64,000 bases of DNA from Rhizobium sp. ICMP 5592 (GCF_009498525.1 NZ_QSNT01000003.1:451977-515976); one strand, 5' to 3'. Positions 32,356-42,011 are shown, counted from the stretch's first letter. The notes: generated by a model not told the origin, from the sequence alone. Translations and numbers: made by a program.

Positions 32356-34340
32356 GCTGCATCCTCCGGGCGGAGCGACAGCAGCACGGCGCTTTCGCTG
32401 GTCTGGTCGCCCTCGCCGACATGCAAGCTTTCCACCACGCCATCGCGCATGGCGGCCAAAGTCAGCTCCATCTTCATGGCTTCCATGACGATCAGCGCCT
32501 GGCCCTTCGCCACCATATCGCCCTCCCGCACCCGGACGATCTTGACGAGGCCGGGCATCGGCGCGATCAGCCGGTCGCCGCCAGCCGCCGCCTCCACCCC
32601 GCCATCCAGTGGATCGGGCCAATGGAAATGATGGGTTTGACCGTCGAGGAAAAGCGTCAGGCCATGCGGTATCCGGAAAATACTCGCACTCACTTGCCGG
32701 CCATCAATTTCCACCCAGTAAGCATCGTCGCTGCGGTCGATGAGGCGGACGGCAATAGTGCGTTCATCAAAATGCACCGAAAAAAGATCCTGTCCGTTCG
32801 CAATGACGCGACAACTCGTCTGGCCGCCGCCATGATGCAGAACGACGGGCCGGCTTGCCTCACCCCAAAGCTGCCAGGCGCCGAGCGATGACCAGGGGTC
32901 ATCGCCCAAGGACCGCTTGAGGCCACCCACCTCGACGATAGCGGCAAGGGCGAGCGCGATATCATCAGGTGCCTGCACCGACGTCAGGGCCTCCACCTCG
33001 CGATCGATCAGGCCCGTATCCGGATGGCCGGCGACGAAATCCGGCTGCTCGCTCAGGCGGATCAGGAAATCGAGATTGCTTGCCGTTCCCGCCACCTGCG
33101 TATCTCGCAGCGCCCGCGTCAGCCTGCCGAGTGCCGCTTCGCGGGTCGGGGCGTGAACAATGAGCTTGGCGATCAGCGGATCGTAGTATGGCGTGATGCC
33201 GTCACCCTGGCGCACGCCGGCGTCGATGCGGGCATCGCTCTTGGGAAATCTCAGATGGGCAAGCGTGCCGGTCGCAGGCAGGAAGCCGCGCGACGGGTCC
33301 TCGGCGTACAGCCGCGCCTCGAAGGCCCAGCCGTCGATCGCAAGTTCGGCTTGCGTCTTCGGCAAGGGCTCTCCGCTCGCAACCCGCAATTGCCATTCGA
33401 CCAGATCGACCCCGGCAATCGCCTCGGTGACGGGATGTTCGACCTGCAGGCGCGTGTTCATTTCCATGAAGAAGAACCGGTCCGGCAACAGGCCCTGCGA
33501 GACATCGGCGATGAACTCGACAGTGCCGGCGCCGCGATAGTCGATGGCACGCGCCGCACGGACTGCCGCCTCGCCCATGGCGCAGCGCATCTCCTCCGTC
33601 ATCCCGGGAGCCGGCGCTTCCTCGATCACCTTCTGGTGCCGCCGCTGCAAGGAGCAGTCGCGCTCGAAGAGATGCACGACATTGCCTTTACTATCGCCAA
33701 ACACCTGGATTTCGATGTGACGGGGCTGGAGCAGATATTTTTCGATCAATACGGCGTCGTCGCCAAAGGCCGATTTCGCCTCGCGCCTCGCCGCGTCCAA
33801 GAACGCCGCAAAATCCTCCGGCCGGTCGACGCGCCGCATGCCCTTGCCACCGCCGCCGGCACGCGCCTTGATCAGCACGGGGAAGCCTATCTCCGCCGCC
33901 CGCTGGCCAAGGAATCCCGCATCCTGCTTGTCACCATGATAGCCGGGAACGACCGGCACGCCGGCCTGCTCTATGAGCGCCTTGGCCGCATCCTTGAGGC
34001 CCATGGCACGGATCGAGGCGGGCGACGGGCCGATAAAGGTCAGTCCGGCCTTCTCGACGGCTTCGGCGAAATCGGCATTTTCCGATAGAAAGCCGTAACC
34101 GGGATGGATCGCCTCAGCGCCGGATCGCTGTGCAGCAGCGATGATCCGTTCCTTCGAAAGATAGCTCTCGCTGGCGGCAGCCGCACCGATACGGATCGCT
34201 TCATCGGCAAGCGCGATATGCAGGGCATCCATATCGGCGTCGGAATAGACGGCGACCGTTCGGACGCCCATGCGCCTTGCCGTCCGGATAATCCGGCAGG
34301 CGATTTCTCCGCGATTGGCAATCAGTATCTTCGAAAACAT
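32352..34340 (-). CDS. liuD: 3-Methylcrotonyl-CoA carboxylase, biotin-containing alpha subunit
   Basis: This 662-residue protein has a biotin carboxylase N-terminus (MFSKILIANRGEIACRIIRTA), an ATP-grasp domain with GGGGKGMR, a BT linker and a C-terminal biotinyl domain with EAMKMEL, whose Lys carries biotin. With LiuB it carboxylates 3-methylcrotonyl-CoA. Acetyl- or propionyl-CoA carboxylase subunits look similar; the liu context decides. It is coupled to liuE downstream and separated from ridA upstream by only 9 bp. Confidence 0.93.
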   Translation of the reverse strand: MFSKILIANRGEIACRIIRTARRMGVRTVAVYSDADMDALHIALADEAIRIGAAAASESYLSKERIIAAAQRSGAEAIHPGYGFLSENADFAEAVEKAGLTFIGPSPASIRAMGLKDAAKALIEQAGVPVVPGYHGDKQDAGFLGQRAAEIGFPVLIKARAGGGGKGMRRVDRPEDFAAFLDAARREAKSAFGDDAVLIEKYLLQPRHIEIQVFGDSKGNVVHLFERDCSLQRRHQKVIEEAPAPGMTEEMRCAMGEAAVRAARAIDYRGAGTVEFIADVSQGLLPDRFFFMEMNTRLQVEHPVTEAIAGVDLVEWQLRVASGEPLPKTQAELAIDGWAFEARLYAEDPSRGFLPATGTLAHLRFPKSDARIDAGVRQGDGITPYYDPLIAKLIVHAPTREAALGRLTRALRDTQVAGTASNLDFLIRLSEQPDFVAGHPDTGLIDREVEALTSVQAPDDIALALAAIVEVGGLKRSLGDDPWSSLGAWQLWGEASRPVVLHHGGGQTSCRVIANGQDLFSVHFDERTIAVRLIDRSDDAYWVEIDGRQVSASIFRIPHGLTLFLDGQTHHFHWPDPLDGGVEAAAGGDRLIAPMPGLVKIVRVREGDMVAKGQALIVMEAMKMELTLAAMRDGVVESLHVGEGDQTSESAVLLSLRPEDAA

Positions 34341-34349
34341 CAGCAGATC

Positions 34350-34733
34350 CTATTGCGCGGCGATAACCTCGACTTCGAGCAGCCATGCGGTGTCGAAAAT
34401 GCCAGCAATCACCACCGTCATGGCCGGCGAAAGCGAGCCCAGATATTCGCTGCGGATCTCGCGGTTCTCGAGCGTGTGGTGACGATCGGCGAGATAGGTC
34501 GTGACCTTGACGATGTCGGCCTTGCTCATGCCAGCGGCCTTGAGCTGAGCATCGACATTGAGCCAGACCTGGCGGGCCTGCGCCTGGAACCCTTCGGGAA
34601 GCGTATCGTCGGCGGTCGTGGGAATCTGGCCGCTGACGAACAGCAGCTTCTCGAAATTCTCAAGCTTCACCGCCTGGGCATAGCCACCGCGCGGCTGGGG
34701 GGCGTTCTTGGCATTGATGGTGTCGCGTTTCAT
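34350..34733 (-). CDS. RidA family protein (enamine/imine deaminase type)
   Basis: This 127-residue protein starts at ATG 34733, behind AAGGAG. The YjgF/YER057c/UK114 fold is seen in LLFVSGQIP, GFQAQARQVWLNVDAQLKAAG, DIVKVTTYLAD and LLEVEVIAA. RidA proteins hydrolyse reactive enamine or imine intermediates from PLP enzymes, but several branches have other or no activity. It sits inside the leucine operon between the two carboxylase subunit genes, with gaps of about 10 bp on both sides, so it is clearly co-transcribed. Its role there is unknown. Confidence 0.85.
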   Translation of the reverse strand: MKRDTINAKNAPQPRGGYAQAVKLENFEKLLFVSGQIPTTADDTLPEGFQAQARQVWLNVDAQLKAAGMSKADIVKVTTYLADRHHTLENREIRSEYLGSLSPAMTVVIAGIFDTAWLLEVEVIAAQ

Positions 34734-34743
34734 CTGCGTCTCC

Positions 34744-36351
34744 TTACATCCTGAACAAGCCAAAGCGTGTGTCTTCAATCGGCGCATTGAGCGCGGCCGA
34801 CAGCGATAGCGCCAGCACGTCGCGGCTCTTGCGTGGGTCGATGATGCCGTCGTCCCAGAGGCGCGCCGAGGCATAGAGGGGGTGGCTCTGGGTTTCGAAC
34901 ATCTTCAAGGTCGGCTGTTTGAAGGCGGCCTCTTCTTCTTTCGTCCAGGGCTTGCCGGCGCGCGCCAGCGCCTCGCCGCGCACCGTCGCCAGCACGCCGG
35001 CCGCCTGCTCGCCGCCCATGACGGAGATGCGGCTGTTCGGCCAGGTCCAGAGGAAGCGCGGCGAATAGGCGCGGCCGGCCATGCCGTAATTGCCGGCGCC
35101 GAAAGAGCCGCCGATCAGCATGGTGATCTTCGGCACCTTGGTCGTTGCCACCGCCGTCACCAGTTTGGCGCCGTGCTTGGCGATGCCCTCGGTCTCGTAT
35201 TTCCGGCCGACCATGAAGCCGGTTATGTTCTGCAGGAAGACCAGCGGGATCTTGCGCTGTGAGCAAAGCTCGACAAAATGCGCGCCCTTCAGCGCCGATT
35301 CCGAAAACAGCACGCCATTGTTGGCGATGATGCCGACGGGGATACCATGGACATGGGCGAAGCCGCAGACCAGCGTCGCGCCATAGCGCGCCTTGAACTC
35401 GTCGAAGCGTGAACCGTCGACAATGCGGGCGATGACCTCGCGGACATCATAGGGCGTGCGCAGGTCGGAAGGCACGATGCCCAGGATTTCCTCGGGATCA
35501 TAGAGCGGCGGCTCCGGCGCGCGCAGCTCGACACTCTCTGGCTTGCGGCGATTGAGATTGGCGACTGCCTGCCGGGCGAGCGCAAGCGCATGGGCATCGT
35601 CGCGCGCCAGATGATCGGCAACGCCCGAAAGGCGCGTATGCACATCGCCGCCGCCAAGATCTTCGGCGGAGACGACCTCACCGGTCGCAGCCTTCACCAA
35701 CGGCGGTCCGGCAAGGAAGATCGTCCCCTGCCCCTCGACGATGATGGTTTCGTCGGACATGGCCGGCACATAGGCACCGCCCGCCGTGCAGGAGCCCATG
35801 ACCACGGCGATCTGCGGAATGCCCGCCGCCGACATATTGGCCTGATTGTAGAAGATGCGGCCGAAATGATCGCGGTCCGGAAAGACCTCATCCTGGTTCG
35901 GCAGGTTGGCCCCGCCGGAATCCACCAGATAGAGGCAGGGCAGATTGTTTTCCGCCGCGATCTCCTGCGCCCGCAGATGCTTCTTCACCGTGACCGGATA
36001 ATAGGTGCCGCCTTTGACGGTGGCGTCGTTGCAGACGATCATGCAATCACGGCCGGAAACGCGGCCGACGCCGGTGATCAGACCTGCGCCAGGCGCTTCA
36101 TCGCCATAGAGGCCATGCGCGGCCGTCGCACCGATTTCGAGGAAGGGCGTCGCCGGATCGATCAGCCCCGCCACCCGGTCGCGCGGCAGCATCTTGCCGC
36201 GCCCGACATGCCGCTCCCGCGCCTGCGCACCGCCGCCCTCCGCCGCCCGCAAAGCCGCCGCCTCAGCCACATCGATCACCTCCAGCATCGCGGCGCGATT
36301 GTCCCTGAACCGGTCGGAATGGGTTGAGATCTCTGATTTCAGGACGGTCAT
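34744..36351 (-). CDS. liuB: 3-Methylcrotonyl-CoA carboxylase, carboxyltransferase beta subunit
   Basis: This 535-residue carboxyltransferase has the two crotonase-like halves: the N-terminal part with RERHVGRGKMLPRDRVAGLIDP, LYLVDSGGANLPNQ and GSCTAGGAYVPAMSDE, and the C-terminal part with FLQNITGFMVG and GGSFGAGNYGM. It transfers CO2 from biotin on LiuD to 3-methylcrotonyl-CoA. The length and motifs fit methylcrotonyl-CoA carboxylase better than propionyl-CoA carboxylase (usually near 510). Its stop lies 10 bp before ridA. Confidence 0.93.
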   Translation of the reverse strand: MTVLKSEISTHSDRFRDNRAAMLEVIDVAEAAALRAAEGGGAQARERHVGRGKMLPRDRVAGLIDPATPFLEIGATAAHGLYGDEAPGAGLITGVGRVSGRDCMIVCNDATVKGGTYYPVTVKKHLRAQEIAAENNLPCLYLVDSGGANLPNQDEVFPDRDHFGRIFYNQANMSAAGIPQIAVVMGSCTAGGAYVPAMSDETIIVEGQGTIFLAGPPLVKAATGEVVSAEDLGGGDVHTRLSGVADHLARDDAHALALARQAVANLNRRKPESVELRAPEPPLYDPEEILGIVPSDLRTPYDVREVIARIVDGSRFDEFKARYGATLVCGFAHVHGIPVGIIANNGVLFSESALKGAHFVELCSQRKIPLVFLQNITGFMVGRKYETEGIAKHGAKLVTAVATTKVPKITMLIGGSFGAGNYGMAGRAYSPRFLWTWPNSRISVMGGEQAAGVLATVRGEALARAGKPWTKEEEAAFKQPTLKMFETQSHPLYASARLWDDGIIDPRKSRDVLALSLSAALNAPIEDTRFGLFRM

Positions 36352-36387
36352 GCGGCATCACCAATGTGTTGGGGTGAAATCTCGAAA

Positions 36388-37551
36388 TCAGACAGTCTCG
36401 GCAAACAGCTCCCGCCCGATCAGCATGCGGCGGATTTCGGAGGTGCCGGCACCGATTTCGTAGAGCTTGGCGTCTCGCAGCAGCCGTCCGGCGGGGTAGT
36501 CGTTGGTGTAGCCGTTGCCGCCAAGCGCCTGGATGCATTCGAGCGCAAGAGCCGTCGCCTTTTCGGCCGAGTAAAGGATGCAGCCGGCGGCGTCCTTACG
36601 AGTCGTCTCGCCACGATCACAGGCAGCGGCGACCGCGTAGACATAGGCGCGGGCGGCATTCATGGTCACATACATGTCGGCAAGCTTGCCCTGCATCAGC
36701 TGGAACTCGCCGATCGGCTGACCGAACTGCTTGCGCTCGTGCAGATAGGGCAGCACAACGTCCATGCAGGCGGCCATGATGCCGAGCGGGCCGCCGGAGA
36801 GGACGACACGCTCATAATCAAGGCCGGACATCAGCACGCGGACGCCACCATCGAGCTGACCCAGCACATTCTCAGCCGGCACCTCGCAATCGATGAAAAC
36901 CAGCTCCGATGTGTGGGAGCCACGCATGCCGAGCTTATCGAGCTTCTGGCCGACAGAGAAACCCTTGAAGCCTTTCTCGACCAGGAAGGCAGTGATGCCG
37001 CGCGGGCCGGCATCCGGCGTGGTCTTCGCATAGACGACCAGCACTTCGGCATCCGGACCGTTGGTGATCCACATTTTGCTACCATTCAACAGGTAGCGGT
37101 CGCCGCGCTTTTCGGCATGAAGCTTCATCGACACCACATCGGAGCCGGAGCCGGGTTCCGACATCGCGAGCGCGCCGACATGCTCGCCGGAAATCAACTT
37201 CGGCAGGTAGCGCGCCTTTTGCTCACTCGTGCCGTTGCGGTTGATCTGGTTGACGCAGAGATTGGAATGGGCGCCGTAGCTGAGGCCGACGGAGGCTGAG
37301 GCGCGGCTGATTTCCTCCATGGCGACCGTATGGGCGAGATAACCGAGGCCGGCGCCGCCGAACGTTTCATCGGCGGTGACGCCGAGCAGGCCGAGATTGC
37401 CCATCTCCCGCCAGAGCGGCATCGGAAAACCGTTGTTCCGGTCGATCTCGTCGGCAAGCGGCGCGATACGTTGGCCGGCGAAACGGCGTACGCTGCCGCG
37501 CAATGCCTCGATTTCCTCGCCGAGCGCAAAATTCAGTCCCCCGTCATACAT
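36388..37551 (-). CDS. liuA: Isovaleryl-CoA dehydrogenase
   Basis: This 387-residue FAD-dependent acyl-CoA dehydrogenase oxidises isovaleryl-CoA to 3-methylcrotonyl-CoA, passing electrons to ETF. The family marks are GLGYLAHTVAMEEISRAS, AMSEPGSGSDVVSMK, YLLNGSKMWITNGPDA and the catalytic base in GLDYERVVLSGGPLGI. It is the second gene of the operon, 30 bp after the oxidoreductase stop. Isovaleryl specificity is inferred from the operon. Confidence 0.93.
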   Translation of the reverse strand: MYDGGLNFALGEEIEALRGSVRRFAGQRIAPLADEIDRNNGFPMPLWREMGNLGLLGVTADETFGGAGLGYLAHTVAMEEISRASASVGLSYGAHSNLCVNQINRNGTSEQKARYLPKLISGEHVGALAMSEPGSGSDVVSMKLHAEKRGDRYLLNGSKMWITNGPDAEVLVVYAKTTPDAGPRGITAFLVEKGFKGFSVGQKLDKLGMRGSHTSELVFIDCEVPAENVLGQLDGGVRVLMSGLDYERVVLSGGPLGIMAACMDVVLPYLHERKQFGQPIGEFQLMQGKLADMYVTMNAARAYVYAVAAACDRGETTRKDAAGCILYSAEKATALALECIQALGGNGYTNDYPAGRLLRDAKLYEIGAGTSEIRRMLIGRELFAETV

Positions 37552-37581
37552 GGCTTTCTCCTCCCGCTTCTCTCCTGAACA

Positions 37582-40500
37582 TCACGCCGCGTCGGCGGGA
37601 ACGTGCTGCTTCTCCTGCGGCATGTCATAGGTCTTCAGCTTCTCGGCGATCCGTGCCATGACCTTCCGGGCGGCCTCCTCCTTGACCGGTCCGTAGCCTC
37701 TGATCTCATCAAACAATGACAGAATAGCAAGGGCCTCTGCTTCATTATCCGCGCGCAGGCGGCTGAGGACACGCTCGGCGATTGCTTCATATTCGCCGAT
37801 CAACCGGCGCTCGAGCCGACGCTCGGCCATGTAGCCGAAGGGATCGAAGGCGGTGCCGCGCAGCCGTTTCATCGGCGCGAGCCAGCGCAGCAGCGGCAAG
37901 ATCCAGGGGCCGAACTCCCGCTTTTTCGGCCGGCCGTTCGGGTCCTTGCCGGCGAGCATCGGCGGGGCAAGATTGAGGGCCAGCTTGAAATCGCCTTCCA
38001 TCTCGTCGCGCAGATGCGCCTCGAAGGCCGGATCGGTCAAAAGCCGCGCCACCTCATATTCGTCCTTATAGGCCAGCACCCGTGCATAGGTGACGGCAAC
38101 GGCGAAGGGCACCTTGTCGGAAAGCTGGGCCTTGGCGGCCGCTGCCGAAGCGCGCGTGACGAAGGCGGCGTAGCGATCGGCAAGGGCAGAATCCTGATAG
38201 GCGGTCAGATGCGCCTTGCGGTGGGCGATCAGCTCGTTGAGGCTCATCTCCACCAGCGTCTTTTTCGCATCCGGCTCGCTCATCATCTCGTGCACGGCCT
38301 TCGGATCATGCGCCAGCAGCCGGCCCCAATGGAAGGCGGAGAGGCTGGCCTTGACCGCCACACCATTGAGCTCGATCGCCTTTTCGATGGCTTCCAGCGA
38401 CAGTGGCAGCAGACCGCGCTGCCAGGCAAAGCCGGTGAGCAGGATGTTGGTCGACATGGCGTCGCCGGTGACTTCGCTTGCGACATGGCCGAAATCGAGG
38501 AAGACGGATTTGTCGGAGACGGTCTTGGCGATGGCATGCTGCACCGAACCGACCTTGAAATCGAAATCGCGGTTGCGGACGAAATCGGCAACCGGCATCA
38601 GGCCGGTATTGACGATGGCGGTGGTGCGGGCGGAAGAGCAGAGCGTGATCGCATCCTTGGACGCGCCGACCACTTCGTCGGCGGAAAGCAACAGGTCGGC
38701 GCCGCCGTTGACGATGCGCGACGAGGTGACGTCGGCCTGATTGTGGCCGATACGCAGATGGCTCATCACGGCGCCGCCCTTTTGCGCGAGGCCGGCCATA
38801 TCGAGGATCATCGGCACCTTGCCGTCGAGATGTGCGGCCATGCCGAGGATGGCGCCGATCGTCAGAATGCCGGTGCCGCCGACGCCGGCAATGGCAATGT
38901 TCCAGGGACGCTCGCCGAGAGCCGGAACTTCCGGCATCGGCACCTCGACATCCGCATGTTCCAGCGCCTTGCGCTTTCGGCGCTTGCCGCCATGGACGGT
39001 GACGAAGGAGGGGCAGAAGCCTTTGACGCAGGAGAAATCCTTGTTGCAGCTCGACTGGTTGATCTGGCGCTTGCGGCCGAATTCCGTTTCCAGCGGCTCG
39101 ACGGAGATGCAGTTGGACTGCACCGAGCAATCGCCGCAGCCTTCGCAAACGGCGGGATTGATGAAGACGCGCTTGGCCGGATCCTCCAGCAGGCCACGGC
39201 TGCGACGACGGCGCTTCTCGGCGGCGCAGGTCTGGACATAGACAATGGCCGAGCAGCCCTCGGTTTCGCGCAGCGTCAGCATGACCTGATCGATATTGTC
39301 GCGATGCAGGACCTTGACGCCGGGTGCCAGGTCCGATGCCGAATAGGCCTCCGGATTTTCCGAGAGCAGATAGATCGGCTTGACACCTTCGCCGTGCAGC
39401 TGGCGGGTCACGAGCTCCGGCGTCAGATAGCCGTCGATCGGCTGGCCGCCGGTCATGGCGACGGCGTCGTTATAGAGCAGCTTGTAGGTGATGTTGACCT
39501 TGGCGGCGACGGACTGGCGGATGGCGAGAATGCCGGAATGGAAATAGGTGCCGTCGCCGAGATTGGCGAACATGTGCTTCTCGTCGGTATAGCGGGCGAT
39601 TGCCGTCCACGGCACGCCCTCGCCGCCCATCTGCGTGAAGGTCTCGGTCTTGCGGTCCATCCAGGTGACCATGTAGTGGCAACCGATGCCGGCCATGGCG
39701 CGGCTGCCTTCGGGCACGCGGGTCGAGGTATTGTGCGGACAGCCGGAGCAGAAGAACGGCGTGCGGTTCACCGGCGCGACATGGGTGCGGCTGATCTGGC
39801 CGCGCTCGGCAAGATAGGTGAGCTTGGCGGCGATGCGATCATGCAATGAAGGATCGAGATCGAGCTTGACGATACGGCCGGCGATGGCGCGCGCCACTGC
39901 GCCGACAGTCAGCGCTGCTGACAGGCTGAGATAGGGCTTGTCGTGCTCGTCGAACTTGCCGACGATGCGCGGGCGGACGTCCGAGCGCCAATTGAAGAGC
40001 TGCTGCTTGATCTGGTTTTCGATGATCTCGCGCCGCTCCTCGATGACCAGCACCTCGTCCAGTCCTTCGGAGAAATGCCGGACCGCTTCCGGCTCCAGCG
40101 GCCAAGGCATGCGGACCTTCAGGATCCGCAGGCCGATCGCCGCCATTTCCCTCGGGCCGATCTCGAGTTCGCGCAGCGCCTGCAACACATCCTCATAGGC
40201 TTTGCCGGAGGAGATGATGCCGAAGCGAGCGTTGGGCACATCATGGGTGACTTCATCGACGCGATTGGCGCGGGCGAAGGCGATCGCCGCATAGGCCTTG
40301 TAGGTCTGCAGACGATCGTCCTGCACCAGCGGCGGATCGGGCCAGCGCAGGTTGAGGCCGCCGGGCGGCAGTTCGAAATCGGTCGGCAACACGAATTGGC
40401 GCCTTTCACCGGAGAGATCGACGGCGGCCGTGGTCTCGATGGTGTCGGCGATGAATTTCATGCCGACCCAGCAGCCGGAATAGCGCGACATGGCGATGCC

Positions 40501-41055
40501 GAGCAGGCCGTATTCGAGGAATTCGTGAATGGATGAGGGATAGAGCACCGGAATGACCGCCGACATGAAATCATGGTCGGTCTGGTGCGGAATGGTGGAG
40601 GATTTGGCGGAATGATCATCGCCGGCGAAACAGAGGACGCCGCCATGCTTGGAGGTACCGGCGGCATTGGCATGTTTCAGCACGTCGCCGGAGCGGTCGA
40701 CGCCGGGGCCTTTGCCATACCAGATGCCGAGCACGCCATCCTTGCGGACGCCAGGCGACAGACCAACCTGCTGCGTGCCCCAGACGGCGGTGGCGGCGAG
40801 GTCTTCGTTGATGCCGGGCTGGAAGGTGACGTCATGCGCGTCGAGGTAAGTCTTGGCTTTCAGAAGCTGCTGATCGTAGCCGCCAAGCGGCGAGCCGCGA
40901 TAGCCGGATATGAAGGCGGCGGTGTTGAGACCGGCGGCGCGATCGCGGCGCATCTGGGTCATCGGCAGCCGCACCAGCGTCTGCAGGCCGGTCATGAAGA
41001 CACGGCCCTCGTCTGCGGTATATTTGTCGTCAAGCGATACGCTCGTCGCCAGCAT
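37582..41055 (-). CDS. Indolepyruvate ferredoxin oxidoreductase family protein (fused, 1157 aa)
   Basis: The fused protein joins an IorA-like thiamine-diphosphate part (LYNDAVAMTGGQPIDGYLTPEL) with ferredoxin-like [4Fe-4S] cysteines (CEGCGDCSVQSNC, then CNKDFSC and CPSF) and an IorB-like gamma part (GVGGTGILTIGAILGMAAHLDG). It starts at ATG 41055 behind GGGAGGAGAG. Known relatives oxidatively decarboxylate aryl or branched 2-oxo acids to acyl-CoA. It is the first gene of the leu/isovalerate operon. It may therefore supply isovaleryl-CoA from 2-oxoisocaproate, in place of or beside a branched-chain oxo-acid dehydrogenase. That role is an inference; aromatic 2-oxo acids are the alternative. Confidence 0.85.
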   Translation of the reverse strand: MLATSVSLDDKYTADEGRVFMTGLQTLVRLPMTQMRRDRAAGLNTAAFISGYRGSPLGGYDQQLLKAKTYLDAHDVTFQPGINEDLAATAVWGTQQVGLSPGVRKDGVLGIWYGKGPGVDRSGDVLKHANAAGTSKHGGVLCFAGDDHSAKSSTIPHQTDHDFMSAVIPVLYPSSIHEFLEYGLLGIAMSRYSGCWVGMKFIADTIETTAAVDLSGERRQFVLPTDFELPPGGLNLRWPDPPLVQDDRLQTYKAYAAIAFARANRVDEVTHDVPNARFGIISSGKAYEDVLQALRELEIGPREMAAIGLRILKVRMPWPLEPEAVRHFSEGLDEVLVIEERREIIENQIKQQLFNWRSDVRPRIVGKFDEHDKPYLSLSAALTVGAVARAIAGRIVKLDLDPSLHDRIAAKLTYLAERGQISRTHVAPVNRTPFFCSGCPHNTSTRVPEGSRAMAGIGCHYMVTWMDRKTETFTQMGGEGVPWTAIARYTDEKHMFANLGDGTYFHSGILAIRQSVAAKVNITYKLLYNDAVAMTGGQPIDGYLTPELVTRQLHGEGVKPIYLLSENPEAYSASDLAPGVKVLHRDNIDQVMLTLRETEGCSAIVYVQTCAAEKRRRRSRGLLEDPAKRVFINPAVCEGCGDCSVQSNCISVEPLETEFGRKRQINQSSCNKDFSCVKGFCPSFVTVHGGKRRKRKALEHADVEVPMPEVPALGERPWNIAIAGVGGTGILTIGAILGMAAHLDGKVPMILDMAGLAQKGGAVMSHLRIGHNQADVTSSRIVNGGADLLLSADEVVGASKDAITLCSSARTTAIVNTGLMPVADFVRNRDFDFKVGSVQHAIAKTVSDKSVFLDFGHVASEVTGDAMSTNILLTGFAWQRGLLPLSLEAIEKAIELNGVAVKASLSAFHWGRLLAHDPKAVHEMMSEPDAKKTLVEMSLNELIAHRKAHLTAYQDSALADRYAAFVTRASAAAAKAQLSDKVPFAVAVTYARVLAYKDEYEVARLLTDPAFEAHLRDEMEGDFKLALNLAPPMLAGKDPNGRPKKREFGPWILPLLRWLAPMKRLRGTAFDPFGYMAERRLERRLIGEYEAIAERVLSRLRADNEAEALAILSLFDEIRGYGPVKEEAARKVMARIAEKLKTYDMPQEKQHVPADAA

Positions 41056-41098
41056 CTGCTCTCCTCCCGAGATCGCAGTCACCAATTGCGTATGGACT

Positions 41099-41134
41099 TT
41101 TTCGCCGGATGCCTCCTACCGCATCCGACGAAAA
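41099..41134 (-). promoter_or_regulatory. Long inverted repeat in the leader of the leucine operon
   Basis: Arms of 14 bp (TTTTCGCCGGATGC / GCATCCGACGAAAA, one G-T pair) flank an 8-nt loop, 43 bp upstream of ATG 41055. On the minus strand it would form a stable hairpin in the mRNA leader, or act as an operator. There is no long T-run directly behind it, so it is not a simple terminator. Confidence 0.45.
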
Positions 41135-41351
41135 CCATAACCTGATTCTAACATGCACCGACGCTAATTTCCGAACGAAGGCGGGCTATCAACAGCATGA
41201 TTTGCAAAGATTCCGGGTGGCTTGCGGATATTTTCGTGCTTGGTCCCGCGCACTCATCAAAAGCTTTCATCCAGATATCAGCGAACACCCCTTCCCTTCA
41301 CCAAGACCCGCCAATACCCTCGCCCGGCACAAAACACTTCGGAGACGGAAC

Positions 41352-42011
41352 ATGCTGACGATCTATGGCGTCTATCGCTCGCGCGCCTCACGCAATTACT
41401 GGATGGCGGAAGAACTCGGCATCGAGTTCAGGTCCGTGCCGGTGCTTCAGGCTCGCCGGCTGGACAATCCCCTGAGCCCGGATGCGCCGCTCAACACACT
41501 GTCGCCGGAATTCCTGGCCGTAAACCCCATGGCGATGATCCCGAGCATCAAGGATGGCGATCTCGTCTTGAATGAATCCCTGGCGATCAATCTCTATCTC
41601 GCCCGCAAATATGGCGGTCCGCTCGCCGGTAAGACGGTTGAGGAAGAAGGACAGCTTTTGATGTGGACCATGTGGGCAGCGACCGAGGTGGAGCCCTATT
41701 CCGTCGCGCTCGTCAGGATCTACGACAATGGCCTTGAGAATAGCGAAGCCGGCAAGGCCGGGATCGCGGTTGCCTGCCGCTCGCTGAAGAAGCCGCTGGA
41801 TGTGCTCGAACAGCATCTTCAGAGCCAGGACTATATCGTCGGCAACCGCTTCACCGTCGCCGACCTCAACGCCGCCGAAGTCCTGCGCTATGCGCAGACG
41901 GAGCAGGCGCTGTTCGACAGCCACCCGAAGGTGAAGGCCTGGATCGAGCGTTGCCAGTCGCGCACTGCTTACAAAGCGATGCAGGCGGGACGAGCCAAGG
42001 AACCCGTCTGA
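41352..42011 (+). CDS. Glutathione S-transferase
   Basis: This 219-residue two-domain protein starts at ATG 41352, behind GGAG. The N-terminal thioredoxin-like domain reads LTIYGVYRSRASRNYWMAEELG (the possible catalytic Ser/Tyr zone), with the cis-Pro and glutathione-binding segment NPMAMIPSIKDGDLVLNESLAINLYLARKYGG. The C-terminal helical domain has VADLNAAEVLRYA with the family Asp. It conjugates or reduces substrates with glutathione; the substrate is unknown. It is divergent from the leucine operon and convergent with a LysR gene. Confidence 0.88.
   Translation: MLTIYGVYRSRASRNYWMAEELGIEFRSVPVLQARRLDNPLSPDAPLNTLSPEFLAVNPMAMIPSIKDGDLVLNESLAINLYLARKYGGPLAGKTVEEEGQLLMWTMWAATEVEPYSVALVRIYDNGLENSEAGKAGIAVACRSLKKPLDVLEQHLQSQDYIVGNRFTVADLNAAEVLRYAQTEQALFDSHPKVKAWIERCQSRTAYKAMQAGRAKEPV

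Noticed and set aside
31486..32622. Longer start for the HMG-CoA lyase (378 codons)
   Set aside because: The extra 89 residues mirror the carboxylase gene in another frame; ATG 32355 has GGAGG and the ATGA overlap.
38014..39849. 611-codon plus-strand open frame inside the oxidoreductase gene
   Set aside because: It lies wholly antisense to the well-supported oxidoreductase gene; long antisense frames are common at this GC content. It has no known domain and no ribosome site.
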